From contig NZ_JADG01000019.1 of NCBI RefSeq assembly GCF_000518265.1, forward strand, positions 112,813 to 176,812: 64,000 bases of DNA, given 5' to 3'. A program made the position numbers and the translations under genes. The first letter of the stretch is position 1, and the number at the start of each line of letters is the position of its first letter. Below, one piece after another: positions 17,161 to 26,748 of this stretch. The stretch is from Actinomadura oligospora ATCC 43269. GTDB lineage: Bacteria > Actinomycetota > Actinomycetes > Streptosporangiales > Streptosporangiaceae. Under the pieces are notes generated by a model, which searched no databases, had not been told where the DNA came from, and saw nothing but the letters and a program-made list of their open reading frames with translations.

Positions 17161-18642
17161 ATGGCCGAACCCGAGTCAGCAGCCGGGCAGGCGTCCCCAC
17201 CGGAGGTCCCGGCCGTCCGGTCCGGCGGCGGGATCGTCGCCGTGCTGGCCGTGGCGGGCATCGTCGCCGCGCTGATGCAGACGCTCGTGGTGCCGCTGAT
17301 CGGACGGCTGCCCGGCATCCTGCACACCAGCGCGTCCAACGCGTCCTGGACGGTGACCGCCACGCTGCTCGCGGGCGCGGTCGCGATCCCGGCCGTCGGA
17401 CGGCTCGGCGACCTGTACGGCAAGCGGCGGCTGCTGCTGGTCAGCGTGGTACCGCTGGTCGTGGGCTCGGTGGTGTGCGCGCTGTCGTCAGCGGTCGTCC
17501 CGATGATCATCGGACGCGGGCTCCAGGGCGTCGGCATGGGACTGATCCCGCTCGGCATCAGCGCGCTGCGCGACGTGCTGCCGCCCGAACGGCTCGGCGG
17601 CGCGATCGCGCTGATCAGCTCGTCCATGGGCATCGGCGGCGCGCTCGGCCTGCCGGTCGCGGCGGCGGTCGCCGAGAACACCAGCTGGCGGGTGCTGTTC
17701 TGGGCGTCGGCCGTGCTCAGCGTGGTCATCGGCGTGCTGATCTGGATGCTCGTCCCGGCGACGCCCGTCCGCGCGAGGTCCGGACGGTTCGACGTGATCG
17801 GCGCGGTCGGGCTCGGCGTCGGCGTGGTCTGCCTGCTGCTCGCGGTGTCCAAGGGCGCGGACTGGGGCTGGACGAGCGGCACCACGCTCGGCCTGTTCGG
17901 CGCGGCCGTGATCGTCCTGCTCGCGTGGGGCGTGTTCGAGCTGCGGATCACCGACCCGATGGTCGACCTGCGGACCACCGCACGCCGCCAGGTGCTGCTG
18001 ACGAACGTCGCGTCCATCCTGGTCGGCTGCGCGATGTACGCGCAGTCGCTCGTGCTGATGCAGCTGCTCCAGCTGCCGAAGGCGCTCGGCTACGGCCTCG
18101 GCCAGTCGATGTTCGCCGCGGGCCTGTGGATGGCCCCCGCCGGGCTGATGATGATGCTGATCTCGCCGCTCGGCGCGAAGCTGTCGGCCGCGCGCGGCCC
18201 CAAGACCACGCTGTGCGCCGGAAGCCTGGTGATCGCGCTCGGCTACGGCGTCTCGCTCGCGCTGATCGGCTCGGCCTGGGGCGTCCTGGTCGTCGCGCTG
18301 GTCATCAACGGCGGCGTCGGCCTCGCGTACGGGGCGATGCCCGCGCTGATCATGGGCGCCGTCCCGCAGTCCGAGACGGGCGCGGCGAACAGCTTCAACA
18401 CGCTGATGCGGTCGCTCGGCACGTCCACCGGCGCGGCGCTGGTCGGGGTCATCCTGTCCCAGATGACGGTCTCGGTCGCGGGGCACGTCCTGCCGTCCGA
18501 GGACGGGTTCCGCGCCGCCATGCTGCTCGGCTGCGGCGTCGCCGTCGTCGCCGCGCTGGTCACGCTCACCCTCCCGAGGCGCCTGGTCCCGGCGACGTCG
18601 CCCGCCGCGACCGCCGAACCCGCCGCCCGGACGCGCTCCTGA
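17161..18642 (+). CDS. MFS drug:H+ antiporter, DHA2 (14-TM) type
   Basis: 493 aa with about 14 hydrophobic segments. Motif A GRLGDLYGKRRLLL follows TM2, motif C-like GIGGALGLPVAAA lies in TM5, and DHA2-typical WTSGTTLGLFG lies between the central helices. ATG preceded by CAGGAG. Divergent from its presumed MarR repressor, a classic inducible efflux pair. Substrate unknown. Confidence 0.92.
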   Translation: MAEPESAAGQASPPEVPAVRSGGGIVAVLAVAGIVAALMQTLVVPLIGRLPGILHTSASNASWTVTATLLAGAVAIPAVGRLGDLYGKRRLLLVSVVPLVVGSVVCALSSAVVPMIIGRGLQGVGMGLIPLGISALRDVLPPERLGGAIALISSSMGIGGALGLPVAAAVAENTSWRVLFWASAVLSVVIGVLIWMLVPATPVRARSGRFDVIGAVGLGVGVVCLLLAVSKGADWGWTSGTTLGLFGAAVIVLLAWGVFELRITDPMVDLRTTARRQVLLTNVASILVGCAMYAQSLVLMQLLQLPKALGYGLGQSMFAAGLWMAPAGLMMMLISPLGAKLSAARGPKTTLCAGSLVIALGYGVSLALIGSAWGVLVVALVINGGVGLAYGAMPALIMGAVPQSETGAANSFNTLMRSLGTSTGAALVGVILSQMTVSVAGHVLPSEDGFRAAMLLGCGVAVVAALVTLTLPRRLVPATSPAATAEPAARTRS

Positions 18643-18647
18643 CCCGG

Positions 18648-18678
18648 GGCAGGGCGTTCCGCTCCGGAACGTCCTGCC
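18648..18678 (+). terminator. Terminator after the MFS exporter gene
   Basis: Stem GGCAGG-G-CGTTCCG with CTC loop and the complement CGGAACG-T-CCTGCC: 13 pairs with one internal mismatch, 6 nt after the stop codon. Confidence 0.75.
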
Positions 18679-18684
18679 TACAGT
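18679..18684 (+). promoter_or_regulatory. -10 element for leaderless RibD-like gene
   Basis: TACAGT ends 6 nt before the GTG at 18691. It abuts the preceding terminator, so the gene must have its own promoter. Confidence 0.5.
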
Positions 18685-18690
18685 CGGAGG

Positions 18691-19338
18691 GTGGACATCG
18701 ACGAGCTGCTCAAGCGGTACGCCTATCCCGACCGGACGCCGTGGCTGCGGGCGAACATGATCGCGACGCTGGACGGCGGCATCCAGTACAAGGGCGACAC
18801 CGGCGCGCTCGGATACCCCGGTGACCACGCGCTCATGGCCGCGCTGCGCGGCCTCGCCGACGTGGTCGTCATGGGCGCGGCGACCGTCCGCGAGTACGAC
18901 TCCTGGCCGGACGACGCGCCGCCGCTCGCGATCGTCTCCCGCAGCCTGGACCTGGACCTGGACGGCGGCCTCTTCGACGGCGGCCGGACGATAGTGATCA
19001 CCTGCGGGTCCGCCTCCGCCGACCGGCTGGAGCGGGCCCGCGAGCGCGCGGACGTGCTGGTCGCAGGGGAGGCGTCCTCCGACATCGGCGCCGCGCTGGA
19101 CGAGCTGGCCAGGCGCGGCCACCAGCGCCTCCTCTGCGAGGGCGGCCCGACGCTGCTCGCGCAGGTCGCGGCGGCCGGATGGCTGCACGACCTGTGCCTG
19201 ACTCTCAGCCCGATGATCATCGCCGGGGGCGCCTCCCGCATCCTGAACGGCCCGGACCTCGACGTCCCGCGGCGGATGCGCCTGATGCACGCCATCCCGG
19301 ACGGCGACTACCTCTTCACCCGCTACACCGTGGAGTGA
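18691..19338 (+). CDS. RibD C-terminal-domain (pyrimidine/dihydrofolate-type) reductase
   Basis: 215 aa. PWLRANMIATLDGGIQYKGD, VVMGAATVREYDSW, LCEGGPTLLAQVAAAGWLHDL and the C-terminal LFTRYTVE are the NADPH-binding fold shared by RibD-C and bacterial DHFR-like proteins. It lacks the deaminase domain of bifunctional RibD. It is convergent with a FolP2-like gene, hinting at pterin/flavin chemistry. Actual substrate unknown. Confidence 0.85.
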   Translation: MDIDELLKRYAYPDRTPWLRANMIATLDGGIQYKGDTGALGYPGDHALMAALRGLADVVVMGAATVREYDSWPDDAPPLAIVSRSLDLDLDGGLFDGGRTIVITCGSASADRLERARERADVLVAGEASSDIGAALDELARRGHQRLLCEGGPTLLAQVAAAGWLHDLCLTLSPMIIAGGASRILNGPDLDVPRRMRLMHAIPDGDYLFTRYTVE

Positions 19339-19363
19339 ACGTCCCGGCCCCCGAGGGAGCGGG

Positions 19364-20272
19364 TCACTCGACGTTGTGGCGGGTGTAGGCGGGCTCGCGC
19401 CACCCGAGGACGGCCTCGGTCATCCGCACCGCGTCCACGGCCTGCCGCACCTCGTGCACCCGGACGATCCGCGCGCCGAGCATGATCGACGCGACCGTGA
19501 CCGCGATCGTGCCCTCGACCCGCTCGCGCTGCGGCCGGTCCAGGGTCTCGCCGATGAAGTCCTTGTTGGAGATCGCGGCGAGCAGCGGGTAGCCGATGTC
19601 GGCGATCTCCGGCAGCCGCCGCGTCAGCTCCAGCGACTGCACGGTGTTCTTGTTCAGGTCGTGGCCCGGATCGATGATGATCCGGTCCGGCCCGACGCCC
19701 CGCTTGAGCGCGAGCGCGACCCGGTCGCGCAGGAACGCGGCGACCTCCGCCGCGACGTCGCCGTAGACCGGGCGCGGGTAGCGGGTCCGCGGCTCGGCCA
19801 GGCTGTGCGTGATGATCAGGCTGGTCCCGGCCTCGGCGACCACGTCGGCGAGCCGCGGGTCGTGCAGGCCGGTGACGTTGTTCAGCACGTCCGCGCCGCC
19901 CGCGAACGCCGCGCGCGCGACCTCCGGATGGTAGGTCTCGACCGAGATCACCGCGTCGGTGCGGGCCCGCGCCGCCTCGATCACCGGCAGGACGCGGTCG
20001 ATCTCCTCCTTCGGCGACACCTCCGGGCCGGGCGCGAACGGGACGCCGCCGATGTCGAGCCAGTCCGCGCCCTCGTCGAGCGCCTTGTCGACGGCCTCGA
20101 CGGCCTTGTCCAGCGCGAACGTGCGTCCCTTGTCGTGGAAGGAGTCGGGCGTCCGGTTGATGATCGCCATCACCGCGACCTGCCGGTCGAAGTCGAAGGA
20201 GCGGCGTCCGATCGTCCGCCGGGGGCTGACGAGCTCCGGCGCGTAGACCCGGTGCGGGGCGGCTCCTGCCAC
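19364..20272 (-). CDS. FolP2-like dihydropteroate synthase paralogue
   Basis: 302 aa TIM barrel from a GTG at 20272. The phosphate/pterin motif reads MAIINRTPDSFHDKG, as in mycobacterial FolP2, instead of the FolP1 consensus NVTPDSFSDGG. DIGGVPFAPGPEV, IIIDPGHDLNKNT and IRVHEV... follow. M. tuberculosis FolP2 is reported to lack DHPS activity, so a true folate role is doubtful. It may act on another pterin-like substrate. Confidence 0.85.
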   Translation of the reverse strand: MAGAAPHRVYAPELVSPRRTIGRRSFDFDRQVAVMAIINRTPDSFHDKGRTFALDKAVEAVDKALDEGADWLDIGGVPFAPGPEVSPKEEIDRVLPVIEAARARTDAVISVETYHPEVARAAFAGGADVLNNVTGLHDPRLADVVAEAGTSLIITHSLAEPRTRYPRPVYGDVAAEVAAFLRDRVALALKRGVGPDRIIIDPGHDLNKNTVQSLELTRRLPEIADIGYPLLAAISNKDFIGETLDRPQRERVEGTIAVTVASIMLGARIVRVHEVRQAVDAVRMTEAVLGWREPAYTRHNVE

Positions 20273-20744
20273 GATGACCTGCCTTCTCCGGTGCTTCGGC
20301 GCGGCGGTTCGATCCCGCCGGGGGCTGAGCCGGTCGGGGGACCGATTCGGCTCAGCCTATCCGGGTCGCCGTTCCCGCCGCCGCGTCCGGCCGGGTGACC
20401 GGTTCGGCGCGCGGCCCGTCAATTCCGCGGGACCGTATTCAAAGGTGAGTGACCCAAAGTGACCGGGGGTGCGGCGCAATTCCGTCAGACGGGCCTCCGG
20501 ACGGCCGGACCGGGCCGCTGCCCAGCGGAGACGGGGCACTTCCGGATGCGGAAGCCGTTTGTGCCGCCACTCGGGACCTCTGGGGAAATAGGGGACAGGC
20601 ATGACCAGTGGGACCGTTTCTTGACCCTGTGTTGGTCCTTCTCCCAAGCATTTCTCGGGAAGTGGCCCGTGCTCACCATGATTGTTTGATCTCATAGTGA
20701 AGTCACATCATTACATAGAGTCATGGGGAGTCAGGGAGGGCCAG
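20273..20744. other. Non-coding interval upstream of the DUF485-actP pair
   Basis: No credible gene. It is less GC-rich near its end (20660-20735), where AT-rich DNA including TTGTTTGATC and TTACATAG probably holds the promoter of the downstream pair; hexamers are not clear enough to call. Confidence 0.45.
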
Positions 20745-21758
20745 ATGGTCTGGGACTCGGGACCACCGGAGCGCAGGGGGACCGGCCGGGGGAGAAGGAA
20801 ACCGGTCGTGCGCTACGCGGTCATGGCACGTGACGAGAGGTTCCTCCTGCTGAGACGGAGGTTCGCCCGGCTCGCGCTGGCGGTCGCCGGGTCTTTCCTC
20901 GGCTGGTACTTCCTCTATGTCGCGCTTTCGGCGTTCGCGCGTGACCTGATGGCGCGCCCGGTCGCCGGCAACATCAACGTCGCCTTGGTCCTCGGGGTGC
21001 TGCAGTTCGTGTCCACGTTCGCCCTCGCCTGGTACTACGCGCGGTACGCGTCCGAGTCGCTCGACCCGATCGCGGCGGCCCTCCGCGAGGAGGCGGACGC
21101 CCCGGCCGCGATCCGGGCCGCCCCACGGCGCTCGGAACTGCGTTCACCCGCCGTCGAGGACGACCCGACCCCCGAGCGGCGGACGCGACCGGCGCCGGCC
21201 TCCGCGGAGGAGCCGGTGGCTTTCGCGGACGAGCCCGCGCACCCGGCGCAGCCGGAGAAGGAGTTTGAGGAGGGGACGCTTCCGGAGCCTGAAGGAGGTC
21301 CGGAAAATGTGCCGGGCCCACCAGGCGACCCGGCGGAGGAGATTGCGGAACCGGCCGTCCCCCCGGCAGGGGACGAGGCGGCTCCGGCCCCCGGCTTGAC
21401 CAAAACGGCCCCCGCCACCAGCGCGAACGGAACCGACCGGGTTCCCGACGCGCCCAGCGCGAAGCAGGCCCCCGACGTGAACGGCGCGGAGCGGGCCTCC
21501 GAAGTGAACGGCGCGGATCCCGTCCCGAGCGCGAACGGTGTGAAGCCCACGTCGGGCGCGAACGGAGCCGAAGCGGCCCCCAGCGCGAACGGAGCCGAAC
21601 CGGCTCCCAGCGCGAACGGCGCGAGAGCGGTTCCCGGGTCGGCGCGGAAGCAGAACGGGAAGCCGGGGCCGGTCCCGAGCCCGGCGAAACCCAAGGACGA
21701 CGGCCCGGACGCGTGGTCCGGGACGGGAGCACGACCGGACCCGGGGTGGTTGCGATGA
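20745..21758 (+). CDS. DUF485 membrane protein with long repetitive tail
   Basis: 337 aa from an ATG well spaced from GGGAGG. Residues about 27-110 are a DUF485 (YjcH-type) two-helix domain (RFARLALAVAGSFLGWYFLY; FALAWYYARYASE), the usual small partner of ActP-type symporters. The remaining ~225 residues are Pro/Ala/Glu-rich and end in tandem SANGAEPAP-like units (DNA about 21420-21640). Usual family length is near 100 aa, so the tail is unusual. Its stop overlaps the actP start (ATGA), indicating coupling. Confidence 0.8.
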   Translation: MVWDSGPPERRGTGRGRRKPVVRYAVMARDERFLLLRRRFARLALAVAGSFLGWYFLYVALSAFARDLMARPVAGNINVALVLGVLQFVSTFALAWYYARYASESLDPIAAALREEADAPAAIRAAPRRSELRSPAVEDDPTPERRTRPAPASAEEPVAFADEPAHPAQPEKEFEEGTLPEPEGGPENVPGPPGDPAEEIAEPAVPPAGDEAAPAPGLTKTAPATSANGTDRVPDAPSAKQAPDVNGAERASEVNGADPVPSANGVKPTSGANGAEAAPSANGAEPAPSANGARAVPGSARKQNGKPGPVPSPAKPKDDGPDAWSGTGARPDPGWLR

Positions 21759-23494
21759 TCGGTCATGTCCTCGGCGGAGCGGCGACGCTCGCCGCCTCCG
21801 TGCCTCCCCAGGACCCGGGCACCGCCAGCGGCAACGGCCGCACCGTGACGTTCGGGCTGTTCCTGTTCTTCATCGTGGTCACGCTCGGGATCACGGTGTG
21901 GGCGCGCCTCAACACCAAGAACGCGGTCGACTACTACGCGGGCGGGCACGCGTTCTCCGGGCCGCAGAACGGCATCGCGCTCGCGGGCGACTACATGTCC
22001 GCCGCGTCCTTCCTCGGCATCGCCGGGATCATCGCGCTGTCCGGCTACGACGGTTTCCTCTACTCGATCGGGTTCCTGGTCGCGTGGCTGCTGACGCTGC
22101 TGCTGGTCGAGCTGATGCGGAACTCGGGCCGGTTCACCATGGCGGACGTGCTGGTCTACCGGGTGCGCAGCCAGCCCAAGGTGCGGACGGCCTCGGCCGT
22201 GTCCACGGTGACCGTCTCGGTCTTCTACCTGCTCGCGCAGATGGTCGGCGCGGGCGCGCTGGTCGCGCTGCTGCTCGGCATCCACCCCGGCGAGACGTTC
22301 CTCGGGATGTCGGCCGAGGCCGCCAAGACCTGGACGATCGTCGTGGTCGGGGCGTTGATGATCTTCTATGTGATGTTCGGCGGGATGAAGGCCACCACCT
22401 GGGTGCAGATCATCAAGGCCGTGCTGCTGATCGCCGGTGGGATCGTGCTGACCGCGCTGGTGCTGGCCCGTTTCGGCTACAACCTGTCCGGGCTGCTCGG
22501 CTCGGCCGCCGCGTCGTCCGGCAAGGGGTCGGCGTTCCTGCAGCCCGGCCTGAAGTACGGCAAGGACGTGCCGGGCGACGGCTACCACACGCTGCTGAAC
22601 AAGGTCGACTTCATCAGCCTGGCGCTCGCCCTGGTGCTGGGCACCGCAGGACTGCCGCACGTCATCACCCGGTTCTTCACCGTCCCGGACGGCCGCGCGG
22701 CGCGCACCTCGGTGAACTGGGCGATCGGGCTGGTCGGCGCGTTCTACCTGATGACGCTCGCGCTCGGGTTCGGCGCGGCGGCGCTGGTCGGACGCAAGGC
22801 CATCATGGCGCAGGACCCGGCGGGCAACACCGCCGTGCCGCAGCTCGCCAAGGCCCTCGGCGACCACGTCGGCGGGCCGGTCGGCGGCGACCTGATGCTG
22901 GCGTTCATCGGAGCGGTCGCGTTCGCGACGATCCTCGCCGTGGTGTCGGGGCTGGTGCTCGCGTCGTCCACGTCGCTGGCGCACGACTACTTCGGGAACG
23001 TGCTGATGTTCGGCCGTCCGCGCGAGTCGCAGGAGGTCGCGGTCGCCCGGTTCGCGGCCTGCCTGATCGGGGTGCTGGCGATCGTGCTCGCGGTCATCGC
23101 GAAGAACATGAACGTGGCGTTCCTGGTCGCGCTCGCGTTCGCGATGGCGGCGGCGGCGAACCTCCCCGCGATCGTGCTGTCGCTGTTCTGGAAGCGCTTC
23201 AACTCGGCCGGGGTCGTCTCCGGCATCTACGGCGGCCTGATCAGCTCGCTGGTGCTGGTGTTCTTCTCGCCGGTCGTGTCCGGCAAGGTGGACCCGCTCA
23301 CCGGGCAGAGCCTGTCGCTGTTCCCCAAGGGCGTGGACTTCCACTTCTTCCCCCTGGAGAACCCCGGCATCGTGTCCATCCCGTTCGGGTTCCTGTGCGC
23401 GGTCCTCGGCACCTACCTCGGACGCGAGGACGCCGACACGCGGCGGTACGACGAGCTGTCGTTCCGCTCACTCACCGGCGCCGGTTCGGTCTGA
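21755..23494 (+). CDS. actP: Cation/acetate symporter (SSS family)
   Basis: 579 aa, about 13-14 membrane segments. DYYAGGHAFSGPQNGIALAGD, YMSAASFLGIAGIIALSGYD, LPHVITRFFTVPDGRAARTS and SSTSLAHDYFGNVL are ActP signatures including the sodium-site region. It imports acetate or related monocarboxylates. Translationally coupled to the DUF485 gene and followed by a strong terminator. Confidence 0.92.
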   Translation: MIGHVLGGAATLAASVPPQDPGTASGNGRTVTFGLFLFFIVVTLGITVWARLNTKNAVDYYAGGHAFSGPQNGIALAGDYMSAASFLGIAGIIALSGYDGFLYSIGFLVAWLLTLLLVELMRNSGRFTMADVLVYRVRSQPKVRTASAVSTVTVSVFYLLAQMVGAGALVALLLGIHPGETFLGMSAEAAKTWTIVVVGALMIFYVMFGGMKATTWVQIIKAVLLIAGGIVLTALVLARFGYNLSGLLGSAAASSGKGSAFLQPGLKYGKDVPGDGYHTLLNKVDFISLALALVLGTAGLPHVITRFFTVPDGRAARTSVNWAIGLVGAFYLMTLALGFGAAALVGRKAIMAQDPAGNTAVPQLAKALGDHVGGPVGGDLMLAFIGAVAFATILAVVSGLVLASSTSLAHDYFGNVLMFGRPRESQEVAVARFAACLIGVLAIVLAVIAKNMNVAFLVALAFAMAAAANLPAIVLSLFWKRFNSAGVVSGIYGGLISSLVLVFFSPVVSGKVDPLTGQSLSLFPKGVDFHFFPLENPGIVSIPFGFLCAVLGTYLGREDADTRRYDELSFRSLTGAGSV

Positions 23495-23514
23495 CCGAAA
23501 ACGGATCGTCCGGA

Positions 23515-23555
23515 CGGGCGGGCGGGGTGCGCGTCGCGCGCACCCCGCCCGCCCG
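23515..23555 (+). terminator. Terminator after actP
   Basis: Perfect 19-bp stem (23515-23533 with 23537-23555) with a TCG loop, 20 nt after the stop. Confidence 0.85.
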
Positions 23556-23650
23556 TGTTCGCGGGGGGCGCGGGCAGTGATCACTTTCGTGAGGGGACTA
23601 ACACCGCCGGAGGGTCTGCCAATATCCGCCGGTACGGCAGGCTTGTGCGC

Positions 23651-24121
23651 ATGAAGTCCACGTCCCCGCTCGCCCTGGCCCGCTCGACCGGAGCCACCGT
23701 GCTCGCGACGGCGGCCATGGCGGCGCTGCTCGCGGGCTGCGGCGGCGACGGCGGGTCGGCGACCGCGAAGTCCGTCCCGAGCGCCCGCTCCTACCAGGGC
23801 GCCGCCGAGATCGGACGGGCCCTGCGCGCGGCGGGCGCGACCGGCTGCAGCACGGACGCGTCCCGCGTCGAGTGCCGCTACCAGGGACGCTACGTCGCCG
23901 CGACCGTCATCGACCCGAGCCTCGGCCTCACGATGGACACCGCGCTGCGCAGCTGGCGCAGCGGCGTCGGGCAGAGCGCGCTCGGCGAGAACGGCGCGTT
24001 CGCGATCCTGCGCGGACCCAACTGGCTCGTCACCGGGCCGGACGGCCTGGTCGACCGGGCGCGCGGCGACCTCGGCGGACGGGCGTACCACTGCGACCAC
24101 CCGTACGGGAAGTGCTCCTGA
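23651..24121 (+). CDS. Small lipoprotein, function unknown
   Basis: 156 aa with a signal peptide and lipobox LLAGCGGDG (Cys about 31). The mature part has four further Cys (GCSTDASRVECRY near the start; YHCDHPYGKCS at the end), suggesting two disulphides. A GTG at 23645 in the same frame, 6 nt after TACGGC, would make a leaderless alternative start. No family recognised. Confidence 0.75.
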   Translation: MKSTSPLALARSTGATVLATAAMAALLAGCGGDGGSATAKSVPSARSYQGAAEIGRALRAAGATGCSTDASRVECRYQGRYVAATVIDPSLGLTMDTALRSWRSGVGQSALGENGAFAILRGPNWLVTGPDGLVDRARGDLGGRAYHCDHPYGKCS

Positions 24122-24274
24122 GCCCGGTGTCCCGGCGTGTGTCCCGATGTGCGGGAGTGCCGGGGCGGTCCCTGAGCGCCGTGGCAGAATGACCGCAGCC
24201 GGTCGGACGTCCGCCGCCCGGACGGATCGGGACCCCGTGGAACGCGGCCGGCTGCCGGGAGGAGGTGCGGTGAC

Positions 24275-26305
24275 GTGCCCCCTGACGGCCGCCGCCTCCG
24301 CAGGCTCCGCCGTCGCGGCACGACGCGTCCGCTCGCCCGCATCGCGCCCGCGCCTTTCGCCCGCATCGCGTCCGCTCCTCTCACGCCCGTCCGCACCGCG
24401 TCCGTCCGCACGGCCGCCGTTCTCACCGCGCTGACCCTGGCCTCGGCGGTCGCCGTCCCGATCGCGACCGCGCCCGAGTCCCGGACGACCCCGCGCGGCG
24501 CGAAGGCGGGCGACGCGAAGTCGAGCGCCGCCACGTCCCGGACGTCGCGCGTCGCCGCCTCCGCGCCGCTGCCGTTCCCGCAGGCCCCGGAGGGCCCGGT
24601 GGACATGATCCGGTCGCGCGAGTGGCACCTGTCCGCGCTGCACGTGCCGAAGGCGTGGAAGCGCTCGCGCGGCGCGGGCGTCATCGTCGCCGTCCTCGAC
24701 ACCGGCGTCGACCGGCACCACCCCGACCTCACCGGACGCGTCGTCGCCGGGCCCGACATGACCGGCGGGACGCGCCGTCCGGGCAGCAGGTACTGGGGCC
24801 TGCACGGCACGTCGATGGCCAGCATCATCGCCGGGCACGGGCACGGCCCGGGCGGCGCGCAGGGCGTGATGGGCGTCGCGCCCGGCAGCCGCGTGCTGTC
24901 GCTGCGCGTGACCTGGGAGAACGACGACCCGATGCGCAAGGACGACGCGCAGGTCAGCCACGCCCGGGACGCCATCGCGCAGGGCATCCGGTACGCGGTC
25001 GACCACGGCGCGACCGTCATCAACATGTCGCTGGGCGGCGGCAAGCAGTACTACGACGGCGACTCCTCCGAGGAGGACGCCATCCGGTACGCGCAGAGCA
25101 AGGGCGTCGTGCTCATCGCGTCCGCGGGGAACGACGGCGCGGGCGCGAACCGCAAGAACTTCCCGGCGGCCTATCCCGGCGTGATCGCCGTCGGCGCGCT
25201 CGACCGCGACATGCACCAGTGGAAGGACAGCAACCGCCGCTCCTACGTCGCCGTCTGCGCGCCCGGGGTGGACATCGTCAGCGCGGACGCCGACGACGGC
25301 TACGTGGTCGGCACCGGAACCAGCCCGTCCTCGGCGATCGTGGCCGGGATCGTCGCGCTGCTGCGCTCGCGCTACCCGTCGCTGAACCCGGACCAGGTGC
25401 GGCAGGCCCTCGTCGAGGGCTCGTCCGGGCGGGGCGTGCAGCCGTCCGGCAACTGTCCCGGCGTGCTGGACGCGTCGCGCGCGATGACCGCCGCCGCCCG
25501 CATCAGCAAGGAGCCGCCGAGACCGTCCGCGCCGTCCGTCCGGACCGAGGACGCGCCCGACGCGCACGGCTCGGAGAGCGACTCCAACCGGATCTACCTG
25601 GCCGTTCTCGGCGGCGGGGGAGCGCTGCTGCTCATCGGCCTCTTCCTCGGCTGGCGTCAGCGCCGCCGTTCGGACGACGACACCGAGCCGGACGTCGAGC
25701 CGCCCGCGCCCGAGCCGGTCCCCGTGAGGCGCGCGCCCGCGCCGGAGCCTCCGCCGGTGATGTCGTTCCAGCCCGCTCCGCCGCGTCCGGCCGAGCCCGC
25801 GCAGCCGCATGCGGTTCCACCGCCCGTGGCACCGCGTGTCGTTCCGCCGAGGGAGCCCGTGGAGCCGCTCGCCGCTCCGACGTTCTCCGGCGAGCCGTCC
25901 GACTGGAACCCGGCGCCCGCCGAGGCGGAGCCCGGGACGCGGGCGGCGTTCGACCCGCTGGGCGATCCGCTGAGGGGCGGGCCGGGGTCGGTGCAGGGGG
26001 CCGGGCCGCTGAGCGAGCAGGAGCCGCGTCCCGTCGAGGACGAGCCGGGGCTCAGCGACGAGGAGTGGGAGCTGTTCCGGCGCGGCGTGCTCGCCGAGGC
26101 CGGGACGCCGATCCCGCCGGCCATGCCGCCGCTGGAGGACCTCCAGACCGGGGCCGTCCCGGACGCGCCGCCGCCCGGGCTCGCGGACGGCCCGGGGCAC
26201 GGGCCGCTGCCCACCTCGCTGGACGACGCCCTCGGCGGCCGTCCGCGCCGCCGCCGTCGTCCGGTGGTCGCGGACGACGACGACTACCGTCCGCCCTGGT
26301 GGTGA
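24275..26305 (+). CDS. Mycosin-like subtilisin (S8) protease with cytoplasmic tail
   Basis: 676 aa. Membrane-associated S8 peptidase with catalytic Asp in VAVLDTGVDRHHPDL, His in GLHGTSMASIIAGHG and Ser in GTGTSPSSAIVAGIV. The N-terminus has a long basic leader before a signal segment (VLTALTLASAVAVPIA). After the protease domain comes a membrane helix (YLAVLGGGGALLLIGLFLG) and then ~220 residues of Pro/Glu-rich cytoplasmic tail. MycP proteases of type VII secretion share this layout but are about 450 aa. No esx/ecc genes are nearby. GGAGG precedes the GTG. Confidence 0.88.
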   Translation: MPPDGRRLRRLRRRGTTRPLARIAPAPFARIASAPLTPVRTASVRTAAVLTALTLASAVAVPIATAPESRTTPRGAKAGDAKSSAATSRTSRVAASAPLPFPQAPEGPVDMIRSREWHLSALHVPKAWKRSRGAGVIVAVLDTGVDRHHPDLTGRVVAGPDMTGGTRRPGSRYWGLHGTSMASIIAGHGHGPGGAQGVMGVAPGSRVLSLRVTWENDDPMRKDDAQVSHARDAIAQGIRYAVDHGATVINMSLGGGKQYYDGDSSEEDAIRYAQSKGVVLIASAGNDGAGANRKNFPAAYPGVIAVGALDRDMHQWKDSNRRSYVAVCAPGVDIVSADADDGYVVGTGTSPSSAIVAGIVALLRSRYPSLNPDQVRQALVEGSSGRGVQPSGNCPGVLDASRAMTAAARISKEPPRPSAPSVRTEDAPDAHGSESDSNRIYLAVLGGGGALLLIGLFLGWRQRRRSDDDTEPDVEPPAPEPVPVRRAPAPEPPPVMSFQPAPPRPAEPAQPHAVPPPVAPRVVPPREPVEPLAAPTFSGEPSDWNPAPAEAEPGTRAAFDPLGDPLRGGPGSVQGAGPLSEQEPRPVEDEPGLSDEEWELFRRGVLAEAGTPIPPAMPPLEDLQTGAVPDAPPPGLADGPGHGPLPTSLDDALGGRPRRRRRPVVADDDDYRPPWW

Positions 26306-26409
26306 CCGGACTACCGCGGCGGGCGTAGCCGCGAAGCCGCCGCTCGTACGACGACACGTTCCGGACCGTCCACGGAGCATCGGTGCATCCGAACCCGAGG
26401 AGGAGTCCG

Positions 26410-26715
26410 ATGCACCCGCTGATGATCACCGCCGCCGCCCACCCCGGCTGGCAGGACCACGACGGACCCGGCTGGTGGGCGGTCTTTCCGATCACCTTCG
26501 GCCTGCTGTGGATGGCCATGATCGGTTTCGTCGCGTTCCAGCTGGTCAAGCGGCGTCGACGGGGCGGCTGGCGGTTCCCGCAGGCCGCCGCCGCCGGGGG
26601 ATCCGCGAATGCCACGCGTCCCGAGGACCTGCTGGCCGAACGCTTCGCCCGGGGCGAGGTCGACGAGGACGAGTTCCATTCCCGGATGTCGGCGCTGCGC
26701 GCCGAGCGTGAGTGA
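26410..26715 (+). CDS. SHOCT-domain membrane protein
   Basis: 101 aa with one membrane helix (AVFPITFGLLWMAMIGFVAF) and a C-terminal SHOCT motif (RPEDLLAERFARGEVDEDEF). AGGAGG precedes the ATG. SHOCT domains are short oligomerisation modules with no set function. Confidence 0.85.
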   Translation: MHPLMITAAAHPGWQDHDGPGWWAVFPITFGLLWMAMIGFVAFQLVKRRRRGGWRFPQAAAAGGSANATRPEDLLAERFARGEVDEDEFHSRMSALRAERE

Positions 26716-26748
26716 CGCCGGACGGCGAGGGGGCGGGCGGGGCCGGGG

